Shown here in pieces: positions 20,101-27,366 of a stretch of 40,000 nucleotides of DNA. The translations under genes and the position numbers were made by a program. The notes under the pieces were generated by a model. The model did not search any database and was not told the origin of the DNA. It saw nothing but the letters and a program-made list of their open reading frames with translations. Position 1 is the first letter of the stretch, and each line of letters opens with the position of its first letter. Location: the NCBI GenBank assembly GCA_963575745.1, contig CAUYUJ010001314.1, positions 118,494-158,493 of the forward strand. Direction: 5' to 3'. This stretch comes from Prorocentrum cordatum. Taxonomy: Eukaryota; Sar; Dinophyceae; Prorocentrales; Prorocentraceae.

Positions 20101-23100
20101 CCACCGTCTGCTGAAATGTTCGATCGAGCAGATCCGCCCCGCCACGCGGCCTGAGGCTCTGGGCGCGGAGCTCCTCGACAACCCTCGGTTTGATCAACTT
20201 CGGCAGGAGCTGAGAAAACCGGGGAAGCGTGTGGGTGCCGTGGATGTTGCTGCTGAGGGCCCTCCCCCCCCCGAGGCCTGGGATGCCCCAGGCGACCTGG
20301 GCGCTCCGGAAAGCGACGTCCGGAGGCCCGCGAGGGCCCCAGGTATCCCGCCGGCTGTAGTGGAGGCCCCGGCGGCGCCTGCTTCGGTGGGGGGGTCCAC
20401 GTTTCCCCGGCAGATCTCGGAGTATGAGCCCCTGCCCGAGGACCTGCGTCGAGCGTTGGATGCCCCGGCCCCGCCTCCCCGGCCCATCGACTTGGGCCGA
20501 TGCGTTCCTGGCCCCGAGCCCCCAGAGGTCGTTGCGGTCGACTCCGACTCTGACCCGCCCGAGGAGCCGGCGGCGAGGCTTCCGCGGAGGCCGGCGGAAG
20601 GCGCTCCCGAGGGGGCCCCTGCCCCGTCCCGGAGAAGGGGGGGGCTCAGGAGCTCCTCCAGCACGGCCGAGTTGGAAAGAGAAAGGGCTGCAGTGAGGAC
20701 CAGTTGGGGACTTCCACCGCCCTCGGTTCTCGTGCGTGCGCCTGGTCAATATCTTACTCCTGCGGAGTCTCTTTCCGGCTCGGGAAGAGTTGCCAGGATG
20801 GTGTCCGAGCGCGAGGGCGCCGGCGCTGATTCCTCCTCTCGAGCGACGGCGGGCTCTGGCTCGGTCCTTGGGGACCGCGGCAGGGAGCTCGTACCTCGGG
20901 CGGAGCCTCAAGTTTTAAGAGCGGCCGAGAGCCGTCGGAGCCGGTCCCCCCCTCCGTCTGGGGAGAGAGGGGCGGGCGCTCCAGGAGAAGGCAATTGGCC
21001 CCAGCCTACCTGGCACCCACATCCGGTCACGGGGGAACCAGTCCTGGGACTGGTGGGATTTGAGGACCTCGGAGGGGATGAGGACCTCGATCAGGATCGG
21101 ATGTTGTGCGAAGAGCTGCTGGCCCGAGGTTTCACTTGCGACACCTCTCTTGCCGCTTGCGACAAGGGTGGTACCTTTTTCCTTGATTTGCCAGACTGTT
21201 TTTCTGGGCTCGCCAGTCCGCCCGTGCCTCGACGAGGTGCCGAGGCCCAGTTGAAAAACCCGAGCCCGGAGGAGAGGGAGCGTTTCGTGGCGTCAGATGC
21301 TAAGGAATGGGCGGCCATGACAGCCTCCGGGGCGGTGCGCGTCCTCAGCTTGGAGGAGTCTCGCTTGACGCGACGGCGTCGCCCGGATCGTATTTTGTCT
21401 TCGCGGATGGTCAGGAGATTTAAGCCTTCCGAGGGGGTCGGCAACCTTCCCACCGCGAAGAGCAGGTGGTGCGTCCATGGGCGCCAGGACCCCGACAGTG
21501 ATACCCTCCAGGTGTACGCACCCACTCCACAATCCGAGTCGATTATGCTTGTGCTCCAGGTGATAGCGTCCATGGAATGGCCCCTGGGAATCGCGGACGC
21601 GAAAAATGCGTTTTGCCAAAGAAATAAGTTGGTCCGGCCCCGGGGAGCGATTTACGTTGAGGCATGTTCTGGCCTCGGGTTGCCCGGGGAAACCCTCATC
21701 GAGCTTGTGGCGCCAGTATACGGCCTCAATGATGCCCCACTGTTGTGGCATAGAACCCTTACGGAGTATCTTAGCGAGATTGGTTTTCAGCGTTCTCTTC
21801 TAGAGCCATGTCTCTGGCTGCAAAGGTCCGCCTCCGGTCGGCTTCAGTCCCTTGTGCTCATCGAGGTGGACGATTTGATCGTCTCCGGAGATGCTAAGGT
21901 GCTTTCGAGTTTGAAGGAGCGCCTCTTTGAGCGCTTCAAGTTCGGTAAATGGGAAGAGGGGGAGGCTGACTATGCGGGGCGGCACATCCAGCAGAAGGGA
22001 ACGAATATAATCGTAGATCAGCAGAAATATGTCCGAGAGCAACTGACCCCCATTGCCCTTGACAAGCATCGCCGAGGGGAGACCTCGAGCGCCTTGACTG
22101 CCGCGGAAATTTCTTCTTACAGGACGACCGTGGCCCAGATCCAGTGGCTGGCGCGCGAGTCGCGTCCAGATGTCTGCGGCAGCGCCTCGCTGTTGGCGGC
22201 CGCTTTGCCTGGGCCGACAGTCGAGGACGCCCTGATGGCGAATAAGGCAGTCAAGTTTCTTCGTGCTTCAGCCTCCCAGCACATCGCGATTTGGCCCCTC
22301 GATCCCCTTGCTACTACGTTTGTTACCGCGTCCGACGCAGGAGGTCCCGGGTCCGCTCGCCGGGGGGGCGCTCAGGCTGGATGGCTCGTGTTTGCAGCGG
22401 ATGGTGCCATTCGCGAGAACCGCCGTGCGAGAGTGAGCCTGCTGTCGTGGCGTAGCCAGCGGCTCAAGAGAGTCGTGGCCAGCACGATCGCAGCTGAGAC
22501 TCTGGCACTTTCCGGAGCTGTGGCGGAAGCCCAGTGGCTTCAGATCATGTGGCGGGATGTAGTTTTTGGGGACGTTCAGCGTCCCGACTGGATGGCCTCC
22601 CAGGGGCCCTTCTCGGTGATTCTGGCTCGTGAGTGCGAGATCGGAGACTCGGCCTCATCTCTGTCCGTGGTGGACGCTAAGAGCGTGTTCGATACGCTGT
22701 CCAAGAACAGCGCCGGATCGAGGTTGGATCGTCGCAATGCCATTGAAATGGCGGTCATTCGAGATTCGTTGAGCAATATCGGATCGAAGGTTCGGTGGCT
22801 CCCGCACGGCATGATGCCGGCTGATCCTTTGACTAAGATCGACCCTAGTCGCGGCAACGCTGCCCTACACGACGTGCTGACTCGAGGCACGTTGTGTCTG
22901 ATCGACGAAGAAGGCCACGTGGACGAAAGGTCCCTCAATCTCTCGCTAAAGTCGAGGTCCCGGGGAGCTTCGAAGAAGGTTTTGAGCGAGCATGCTAAGG
23001 TTCAGGCGGTGACTACCGAGGGAACTAAGGTGAGGTTTGAGGAGGTAGAGGAGGAAGAGGAGGGAGGAGAGGCGAGCAGAGGAGGTAGAGGGGAGTACGG

Positions 23101-23341
23101 AGGAGAGGTGGAGAGGAGCAGCGGCGGCGGCGGCGGAGCGGCGGCGACGGCCCCGCGCCCGCCCCGCATACCGCCCCGCGCAAGTTCGAGGCCCGGCGGC
23201 CTGCCCGGCCAACTCAGGGAGGAGGAGGAGGAGGAGGAGGAGAGCGGCCCGTGCGACAACTCGTGCCCGGCTTTCCTCATTATGACGGCGACGGTGTTCG
23301 ATCCACGAAAATTGGTCCCGCTGTCTTCCCAGGGCCCTTGA
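14150..23341 (+). CDS. Copia-type gag-pol polyprotein with methyltransferase-like domain (3063 aa)
   Basis: ATG 14150 is the first ATG after the 5' LTR and candidate primer site; the frame is open further upstream only through GTG codons in the LTR. Residues about 18-35 are a tandem 9-aa duplication (27 bp at 14201-14227 and 14228-14254). Gag-like core is about 124-297. A CCHC zinc knuckle is at 419-432 (CANCGERGHWAESC), and an aspartic protease DTAAG with Asp500. Residues about 650-1072 are anomalous in this frame. The methyltransferase-like domain is about 1370-1590. Integrase is about 1650-1870, with HHCC residues H1655, H1660, C1689, C1692 and catalytic D1719, D1777, E1812 (34 residues between the last two). 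RT is about 2385-2620, with motif A ADAKNAF (D2483), YGLNDAPLLWH and motif C VDD (from D2574). RNase H acidic residues are D2729, E2783, D2842 and D2892. The tail is Glu/Gly-rich and the stop lies 18 bases inside the 3' LTR. Function: self-encoded retrotransposition. Confidence 0.92.
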   Translation: MSERLAETMGVPGAGDHEQQKGVQEHEQQKGVQEHQEPLADAWQSLPTPERVRRGQDDPSIQADAQQSSSSASQGADPWSAWRSSWEWKGWWQASEHDTWRDDGWGSSSAAWTNPHTAPNRDFGAPPPWLNFENLETYRHNILAWTRRTGFRPETQAGRILEGLPVELQLKFRTIRADLDSQDGIDRYLKHLSLLNGERPGDRERLAHNAALFNYMIKKGESITEFVLRRDAEIAEAERYDLALPDPIKSRYLEEGACLSAQNKINMRTLAGGRDDFSSIRAAILKLDVNDQPILPTTHTPVTKAFAAEVSEEVPPPPEQYQDEAFLTEIDDSVELPEEDVDIFLATLDDQDLGETEVLQIFAAVVEDRLGKEKRRTWAEARRLKAAKKVDRDFFDRKRAARPGFKRLIMTDVKKRTRCANCGERGHWAESCKSPFRSKADRIASEKGKKDSAGKSFFFDVLPDADSYIQVDDWNQLLKTLHVAGPELSLRQLGDHALVDTAAGQALIGREDLEVMKTAFERRGFRILVKEGPVAGVTCNGVGGKVNPVGRAWVPVSIWKCGIVEFLVLPGRCPPLLPARLLEAMHAVIDLGSDEIELGDRDKVRHTLVRHLAGHRSISLIHCEPEDFRVPDDVMSRLPADVREDLRGGWASSCAMSDSPFLLSLLGVGECRVPGAAIQNSGSNSVAVSAQKLQTVSGTRLRDGEGQVRHPDGQDGAAALEETLGSGAQVRDGGRGAGGLGGDSGGVAGPGLHGGRDVDPPQAELLGRCPGPAQADARVEEVRPQALAHRLGGRGHQRDLDHVAGRGGDALREPGHLSTPSLGSQGGIQPDERVQPLPDVPAPVVAAGQDPGREGISGGEEAGEVREEGVVAAGQAGVREGGAREHGGRLLAGRPLGGSAGAARAPAPDRPGGSPEVGPGCQQRLGRPEPLGARGGDEAHPVQDVGARAVRPSGGCAADGGEEPSGDACSASGALAAARPGQEDAAAALGSLGTATAVQPDEDLARPDARDGRAARRSPAGACDRSSAPGGPDERRGDHVPGAPDQGRGCGSSPRGSRAAGGARPGGGPAPLRSSWAALGDWPEIDQKRSIGKLAPSEISDLVLHDLSVQMVRDRQVRDGPSAPGRARGIWDRIEAREVSLDHVSDELGWHSRTLGATDRFAFFVGVALGKSGGRPPRSLMPAGIHRITVRREGSVLLDSLWRHVCYRELGKKLSQEKASDCSIDLWTSRVEDDQEEREEDEERARRQVTASEGLSRPGPRCGPGGVAASDGLSGLGARSDDAASLADSVPRSAVRDPGSCGPGAKGTGRYYVVESDAFVALRLAGVSEELEAPTVPRMVRQAALQALDGSGVDKRHAWRRRQLISSEARRGGTSLLEVFSPVRVSALLAKRGYRVSPAVDSETGWDLDTPEGIRRLWDLIRKDQPQCISMSPVCRAFSVAFASNWDRMGLSERDETERKGLAFMQLCCEIAAYQMSLGRDFVLEHPESASSWELECVEVIASSPGVVSRVLDQCRCGLSVAPGTLSKKPTRFLASQGALLEECGRRCTGQHEHLPLEGSSRTRKAQRYPSKLVAALANGLETALWQREASLSAPVFPSGAEGREARPDDGPEADGAGAPASEDEEAATQPVRSPGNPQDVALDKGLQEEISKLHVNLGHPLLDDFVWTLRIAGARPEILHWVKHKFQCPHCASHSRPYWRRKAHLPRTYRFNRLLSVDLFYLEFQGESLPVLNMVDHGTSYQQCCLLEDDRSATVWAALARWWIRPFGLPEMILSDGGAEFGASFSRGCEHHGIYLQVIPANSPHFNGKCERHGGIVKNAVSRASLSATPTSRQEVDMLLCEVVSGKNRTFHRGGYSPAQMVFGENPRVPRSMLSDDAVDDVGVEDLRASAVDQDTAAAAFARAHQLRSEAQRALAAHDARDRLAEASKARRHVDKVYQPGEWVYVWRKITSANRSHDLQRDRWTGPGAVVFQARSTVWVAMRHRLLKCSIEQIRPATRPEALGAELLDNPRFDQLRQELRKPGKRVGAVDVAAEGPPPPEAWDAPGDLGAPESDVRRPARAPGIPPAVVEAPAAPASVGGSTFPRQISEYEPLPEDLRRALDAPAPPPRPIDLGRCVPGPEPPEVVAVDSDSDPPEEPAARLPRRPAEGAPEGAPAPSRRRGGLRSSSSTAELERERAAVRTSWGLPPPSVLVRAPGQYLTPAESLSGSGRVARMVSEREGAGADSSSRATAGSGSVLGDRGRELVPRAEPQVLRAAESRRSRSPPPSGERGAGAPGEGNWPQPTWHPHPVTGEPVLGLVGFEDLGGDEDLDQDRMLCEELLARGFTCDTSLAACDKGGTFFLDLPDCFSGLASPPVPRRGAEAQLKNPSPEERERFVASDAKEWAAMTASGAVRVLSLEESRLTRRRRPDRILSSRMVRRFKPSEGVGNLPTAKSRWCVHGRQDPDSDTLQVYAPTPQSESIMLVLQVIASMEWPLGIADAKNAFCQRNKLVRPRGAIYVEACSGLGLPGETLIELVAPVYGLNDAPLLWHRTLTEYLSEIGFQRSLLEPCLWLQRSASGRLQSLVLIEVDDLIVSGDAKVLSSLKERLFERFKFGKWEEGEADYAGRHIQQKGTNIIVDQQKYVREQLTPIALDKHRRGETSSALTAAEISSYRTTVAQIQWLARESRPDVCGSASLLAAALPGPTVEDALMANKAVKFLRASASQHIAIWPLDPLATTFVTASDAGGPGSARRGGAQAGWLVFAADGAIRENRRARVSLLSWRSQRLKRVVASTIAAETLALSGAVAEAQWLQIMWRDVVFGDVQRPDWMASQGPFSVILARECEIGDSASSLSVVDAKSVFDTLSKNSAGSRLDRRNAIEMAVIRDSLSNIGSKVRWLPHGMMPADPLTKIDPSRGNAALHDVLTRGTLCLIDEEGHVDERSLNLSLKSRSRGASKKVLSEHAKVQAVTTEGTKVRFEEVEEEEEGGEASRGGRGEYGGEVERSSGGGGGAAATAPRPPRIPPRASSRPGGLPGQLREEEEEEEESGPCDNSCPAFLIMTATVFDPRKLVPLSSQGP
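16257..17366 (+). CDS. Alternative-frame ORF of 369 codons inside the polyprotein
   Basis: The frame is open from 16089 to the TGA at 17364-17366, with an internal ATG at 16257. It reads as ordinary protein: an acidic block (DEELEDWEEIPEELQDLDF), a hydrophobic stretch (GVVGINGISIMW), an HCRMC zinc-type pair following an earlier Cys, a Lys/Ala/Glu-rich probable coiled coil and a Pro-rich segment. The polyprotein frame over the same bases is a low-complexity Gly/Ala/Arg/Pro sequence. In other dinoflagellate copia-like polyproteins, as I recall them, a C..HC..C segment lies between protease and the later domains. This stretch is therefore probably the true product, reached by frameshifting, splicing or separate initiation, or displaced by two compensating indels. 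Confidence 0.6.
   Translation: MVKGKFGTPMVKMGQPLWRRRSAAALRCVMEDEELEDWEEIPEELQDLDFTEEEMSIPLKQNFWDGVPVLLKPMLAWRRFALRLLHIASGVVGINGISIMWPAAVEMHFESQDTCPRPPWAVKEGSNPTSVYSHCRMCRLRLSLRDKTPAEKASAEAKKQARSAKKESSQQAKREFEKAERESMVDGYSQDGPWAAAPVPHEPPRPTAPGARPKWAPGASSGSGGPNPSELEEAMKLIQSRMSVLEPSDLPAGVPPTAVKSPPATRAAPPARSPPPVPGRRMPPPLSALSARQLQSNQMKTLLDQMRVMAEQLAEVQLGLATVPVRPAGPMSDEEIMCLARRIRAADAAALHAAAEPQEEHDLEGDPHL
17894..17990 (+). repeat. 54-bp in-frame duplication in the polyprotein
   Basis: GTCACGGCCTCAGAAGGCCT.. at 17894 and GTCGCGGCCTCAGATGGCCT.. at 17948 are diverged copies with a period of 54 bases (18 codons). They lie in the linker between the frame-anomalous region and the methyltransferase-like domain, just after an acidic Glu/Asp-rich block. 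Confidence 0.7.
18260..18900 (+). other. C5-methyltransferase-like domain within the polyprotein
   Basis: Part of the main ORF (residues about 1370-1580). LLEVFSP..VSALLAKRGYRV resembles motif I (DxFxG) of cytosine-5 methyltransferases, SMSPVCRAFS (Cys1435) resembles the catalytic PC motif IV, and VLEHPES (E1485) stands where ENV motif VI is expected. Cytosine methyltransferase domains have been reported in dinoflagellate retrotransposons. This domain is divergent (SPVC instead of PPC, EHP instead of ENV), so activity is uncertain. Confidence 0.55.
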
Positions 23342-23521
23342 GGGCCCGTGGTGTGTTCTCCTCCCCTGGTCCCTTTGGATCTCTCCCCGCCCCCGTGGTG
23401 TAGCCACTTTGGCTTAGGTGCTCTCAGCCGTGTGCCCGTGAGGTCGCGGCCCAGAGAAAAGCCCCGTCTCCGCTCGTCCTTTTGCGACTCGCAGATCCAT
23501 GTGTCCATCCCATCAGTGACA
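23322..23521 (+). repeat. 3' LTR (200 bp)
   Basis: Second LTR copy, with the polyprotein stop codon at 23339-23341 and the DinoSL-like core at 23398-23418. The right boundary is set by loss of similarity to the left LTR after CAGTGACA and by the following CTGT that matches the left flank. Confidence 0.93.
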
Positions 23522-23522
23522 C

Positions 23523-24750
23523 TGTTTGTTTCCTTCCACTTTCCCCATTTCCTTTTCCTCCTCCTTGTTGCAAAGAAAAAAGCAAGTCATGCACAGTGTT
23601 TGGCGCCCTCGGTACAGAAACAATGTTTTTTTTAGGGTTTGAGAAGAAACGACACATTGTGTATGTTTTGTTTTCGTTTTTATGTTTTTGGTTTTTTGGG
23701 GGCTTGGGAGGCTCCCCAGGGGGAAAGGGGAGGTGCCGATGGGGGGGGGGGGGCGCGGGGGGGTATCCCAGCCTCCAAAACAAAAAACACACAAACAACA
23801 AAAAACGTGTTCCGTTGGTTCCCAAACCAAAAAACCCTCCCCCCCAAAACAAAAATAAATAAAACAATGCTTCGTTGCACCGGGGGCGCCAACCACTGTG
23901 TATTCTTCGTTTCTGATTTTGCAGCAAGGATGAGGAATGGGCAAAATGGGGAGGAGGGAAAAAAGGCTCACTTATCGGATCGGATCCGATAAGGGGGCAA
24001 GCCTCGTCTGATCCGTGAGCCGACTGAAACCTGACTGCTCCTGCGAGCGCGCATCGATGCGGGCCGACGCACAGCCGCCTGCCTTCCTTGGACGCTCGAT
24101 CCCCGCTCATTCAGGCAACTGAGAAAGAGGGGAAGGCGGAGGAATATGGGGAACTGGAGAAGGAGAGGGGGGATGACAAGGAGAAGAGCGCGTAACTGCT
24201 CCACTCCGAAAGCGGCAAGCGCATGCGCTCGGAATCGTTTCATACAGCACCCGCGCCCGAACGCGCCTGCTCGCCTACGCCCGATTTGCCCCCTATCGGA
24301 TCCGATCCGAATTGTGAGCCCTTTTCCCTTCCCCCTTATTGTCCATTCCTCCTCCTTGCTGCAATATCATAAACGAAGAATACACGGTGTTTGGCGCCCT
24401 CGGTGCAACGAAACATTGTGTATTTCTGTGTGTTTTTTTGTGTTTTTTAAATTGGGGAGCAACGGAACTCGTGTTTTTTTTTTGGGGGGGGGGCTGGGAT
24501 GCCCCCCCCCCGCGGCCTCCCCCTCGGCACCTCCCCCCTCTCTCTGGTGAGCCTCCAAAACCAAAAAAACAACAATACACAGTGTTTCGTTGCTTCCGAG
24601 GCTAAAAAAATAAAGCAACAACAACTACACAGTGTTTCGTTGCACTGAGGGCGCCAAACGCTGTATTATTTGCTTTTTGCTTTGCAACAAGGAGGGGGAA
24701 AAGAAAATGGGGAAAGTGGAAGGAAACAAACAATTTGAAAGTGAAATGAA
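23523..24750. repeat. Large foldback (inverted repeat) of about 1.2 kb
   Basis: The left arm (about 23523-23998) is the imperfect reverse complement of about 24283-24740. Pairs include GTTTGTTTCCTTCCACTTTC with GAAAGTGGAAGGAAACAAAC, TTTGGCGCCCTC with GAGGGCGCCAAA, GGTATCCCAGCC with the GGCTGGGATGCC block, and ATCGGATCGGATCCGAT with its complement. The spacer (about 24000-24282) is unrelated. No reading frame of note is present. The left arm begins exactly at the retrotransposon's right junction. Confidence 0.85.
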
Positions 24751-24858
24751 ACGAAAAAAGGGGAAACGAGACACTGGAAATGACACAAGGAGGACAGCAA
24801 CGATCACCGCGGCTTCGTGTTCGGTGCGCTCTCTCGGGGGTCGCTGGGGAGGGTCCGA

Positions 24859-25142
24859 CCATATATATATATATGTATATATATTATATTATATACATGT
24901 ATATAATATAATATATTATAATATAATATAATATAATATAATATAATATAATATATAATATAAATATAATATATATATAATATGATATAATATATATAAT
25001 ATATATAACATATAACATAATATAATATAATATAATATAATATAATATATATATATAAATATATATATAATATAATATAATATAATATATAATATAATAT
25101 AATATAATATAATATAATATAATAATATATATAGTTATAGTA

Positions 25143-25181
<39 letters not shown>
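24859..25181. repeat. AT-only tract (ATATA/TATAATATAA type)
   Basis: About 320 bases composed almost only of A and T in TATAATA and ATAT units, in sharp contrast with the GC-rich surroundings. Tyr/Ile ORFs in it are shadows. I do not propose it as a promoter or origin without other evidence. Confidence 0.95.
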
Positions 25182-25184
<3 letters not shown>

Positions 25185-26260
25185 GTTCGGGGCCGGGGGC
25201 CTCTGGCCAGCTGCCTCGACTCGCCATGGGGGGACCCCCCCCCGTCTCCAGAGCCGCTCCGGGGCATCTCCCGAGCGGCTCTGGACGGACCCTGGTGATG
25301 TTTCTGCACCAGGAATGGTTCCCATCTTCGACCCATGTCGCCGAAGCACGCGGTAGAGGTTTCGGGAGGCCTCCAACATGGCTCCAGACGCTTCCAGGAG
25401 CACTCCCAAGAGAGCCCCGGGAGGCCACAATTGATGGTTTTCCGACGGTTTTGGAAGGATTTGGGCCTTCCAGTTTTCTCGGTTGTACGACGCTCCCAGA
25501 CGGCCCAGGAGGTCTCCAGGTCCGCCCCCAAGCAGCCCCAGAGGCCCCCAAGACAAGCCCAAGGCGGCCCCAGAGAGCCCAAGGCTGGCCCAAGAAGCGC
25601 CCACGACAGCCCAAAAAGGCTCCAAAACAAGCCCAAAAAGGGCCCAAGAGAGGGACCGCGTACCGAACACCCAGGGTTCCCGCCTCAACATTGACCCTGG
25701 AGGCCCCCGGCAGCTCCCAAGAGTCTTCCAACATGGCTCCAAACGCTTCCAAGAGCACTCCTACGAGGGCCCCAGCAGGCCAAAAATTGATTGGTTTACG
25801 TTAGTTTTGGAAGGGTTTTGGCCTTGTGATCTTTGCGGTTGCACGACGCTCCTAGGCGGCCCAGGAGGCCTCCGAGACCGCCCCCAAACAGCTCCAGAAG
25901 CACCCAAGGCCGCCCCGAGGCGGTCCCGGAAAGCCCAAGGCTGGCCCAAGAAGCGCCCAGGGCAGCCCAGGAGTGCCCCAAAACAGGCCCGAGAGGTGTC
26001 CAAGAGGCGGACCGCGTCCGGAAAATCCAGGGCTTCCGCTTCAAGAGAGCCCCAGGAGGCCCCAGGTAGTTCCCAAGAGGCTTCAAACATGGCTCAAGAT
26101 GCCTCCAAAAGCACTCCCAAGAGGATCCCAACAAGCCAAAATCGTTCATTCCACGCAGGAATTGGAGGATCTTGGCCTCCTTGTCGTTTCGGCTTTCCGA
26201 CGCTCCAAATAGGGCCCACCGCAAGACCGGCCCTACGCAACCCAAGAGTTCCTCGGCAGG
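25182..26260. repeat. Tandem satellite, period about 354 bp, roughly three units
   Basis: ACGACGCTCC-type landmarks occur near 25488, 25842 and 26198, and CTTCCA(G/A)GAGCACTCC-type landmarks near 25392, 25746 and 26101. Much of each unit is CCCAAG/GGCCC-rich. A core with TTGGAAGG(A/G)(T)TTTGGCC is shared with the 570-bp repeats at 28.8-29.9 kb. ORFs in several frames are Pro/Lys/Ala-rich and are explained by the repeat. Confidence 0.85.
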
Positions 26261-26540
26261 ATAGTCCGGGAGGGGGGAAGATCAGAGGCCAGCAACATAT
26301 GTACACGTACGCGGTTAGTTTCCCCTGGAGTGCGTGTCAACGCGGACGTTCGTGCAGGTAACACCGCTGAGGGCGTACATGTACATATGTCGTTGCTCGC
26401 CCAGAAGAGCGGGGGAGCCTTTGGCGCCCCGTGCTCCAGGAGCGCTCCTCCAAGACATGGCGTGCGAGCGTGAGCGGGGTGCACGCCGTCGTCTTCGTGG
26501 CAAGAATCGTCGCGGGCATCGCAACTGAGGGGTGGCCTCA

Positions 26541-26583
26541 ACTAGAACCTGAGCGCGCGCGAAGCGCGCGGGATGGTTCTAGT
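26541..26583. repeat. Hairpin with ACTAGAACC ends
   Basis: ACTAGAACC (26541-26549) is the exact complement of GGTTCTAGT (26575-26583). Inside, GCGCGCGC and GCGCGCG can extend the stem around a GAA turn. A (TA)n microsatellite begins about 10 bases later. Confidence 0.8.
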
Positions 26584-26585
26584 GT

Positions 26586-26639
26586 GTCTATATATGTGTA
26601 TATATATATATATACATACATATGTGTATATAAATGTGT

Positions 26640-26676
<37 letters not shown>
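26586..26676. repeat. (TA)n/(TG) microsatellite
   Basis: TATATATGTGTATAT-type sequence ending in pure (AT)n at about 26645-26676. No gene. Confidence 0.95.
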
Positions 26677-26678
<2 letters not shown>

Positions 26679-26873
26679 GGAGGTTGGGGGGTGAGATCGC
26701 AGTGTAACGGAGTCCCCCCACCGGGAAATCGAGTTTCGAGTTCGTGCCCGTGCCGTGCGTGCGGGCGAGGCGAAGCTGCGTGGGCGGGCGAGAGGAATTC
26801 ACTCTGCTGTTGCTAGGGGTCCGCCAACACAAATGTTTCCCCCCCCCGGTGTTGTCAAGCGGGGGCCCGCATT

Positions 26874-26935
26874 GTCCCGTCGGTGGCTCGCCGTTGTCCC
26901 GTCGGTGTCCCGTCGGTGTCCCGTCGGTGTCCTGT
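26874..26935 (+). repeat. 11-bp tandem repeat (GTCCCGTCGGT)
   Basis: Several copies of GTCCCGTCGGT, the first separated from the others by a GGCTCGCCGTT variant. It directly precedes the GATCGATAGTGA array. Confidence 0.85.
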
Positions 26936-26936
26936 C

Positions 26937-27110
26937 GTGAGATCGACTGTGAGACCGATCGTGAGATCGATAGTGAAATCGATAGTGAGATCGCTAGTGA
27001 GATCGATAGCGAGACCGAATGTGAGATCGATTGTGAGATCGATTGTGATATCGATTGGGATCGATAGTGAGACCGAATGTGAGATCGATAGTGAGATCGA
27101 TAGTGAGATA
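26937..27110 (+). repeat. 12-bp tandem repeat (GAGATCGATAGT)
   Basis: About 14 degenerate 12-base units of GAGATCGATAGT/GAGACCGAATGT type. Being a multiple of three, it translates to a repeating Arg-Ser-Ile-Val or Asp-Arg-Glu-Ile peptide in different frames; these are not taken as genes. The same unit, in inverted orientation, forms the inner part of the adjoining palindrome. Confidence 0.95.
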
Positions 27111-27112
27111 CC

Positions 27113-27366
27113 TATACGACCACCCTTCGGGTGATGAGTAGGTGAGGGGGGAGGAGGAACCAACGTGTCACAATCGATCTCACTTTTGGTGTCACTATCA
27201 ATTTCACGATCGATCTCACTATCGATCCCAGTATCGATCTCACCATCGATCGTGAGATCGATAGTGAGATCGATCGTGAAATTGATAGTGACACCGAAAG
27301 TGAGATCGATTGTGACACGTTGGTTCCTCCTCCCCCCTCACCTCCTTATCACCCGAAGGGTGGTCG

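Larger units (their letters stand above)
13935..23521 (+). mobile_element. Ty1/copia-class LTR retrotransposon, near-intact, 9587 bp
   Basis: Two 200-bp direct repeats (13935-14134 and 23322-23521) begin TGTCTTCCC and end CAGTGACA, the usual TG..CA termini. They flank one very long ORF whose domain order protease, integrase, RT, RNase H defines the copia class. CTGT precedes the left LTR (13931-13934) and follows the right LTR (23522-23525), a candidate 4-bp target duplication. The LTRs differ at five positions, all transitions, suggesting recent insertion. The central frame anomaly (16257-17366) is the main doubt about whether this copy is functional. No clear polypurine tract sits immediately before the right LTR; the nearest purine run is the GGAGGA tract at 23218-23242. 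Confidence 0.93.

Noticed and set aside
22449-22470. CGTAGCCAGCGGCTCAAG, similar to DinoSL with a gap
   Set aside because: It lies within the conserved RNase H coding sequence (SWRSQRLKR), needs a three-base gap, and is best explained by the protein.
24859-25181. AT-rich block as a promoter, origin or matrix attachment site
   Set aside because: It is a simple TATAATA repeat; dinoflagellate promoters are not known to use such tracts and no gene starts beside it.
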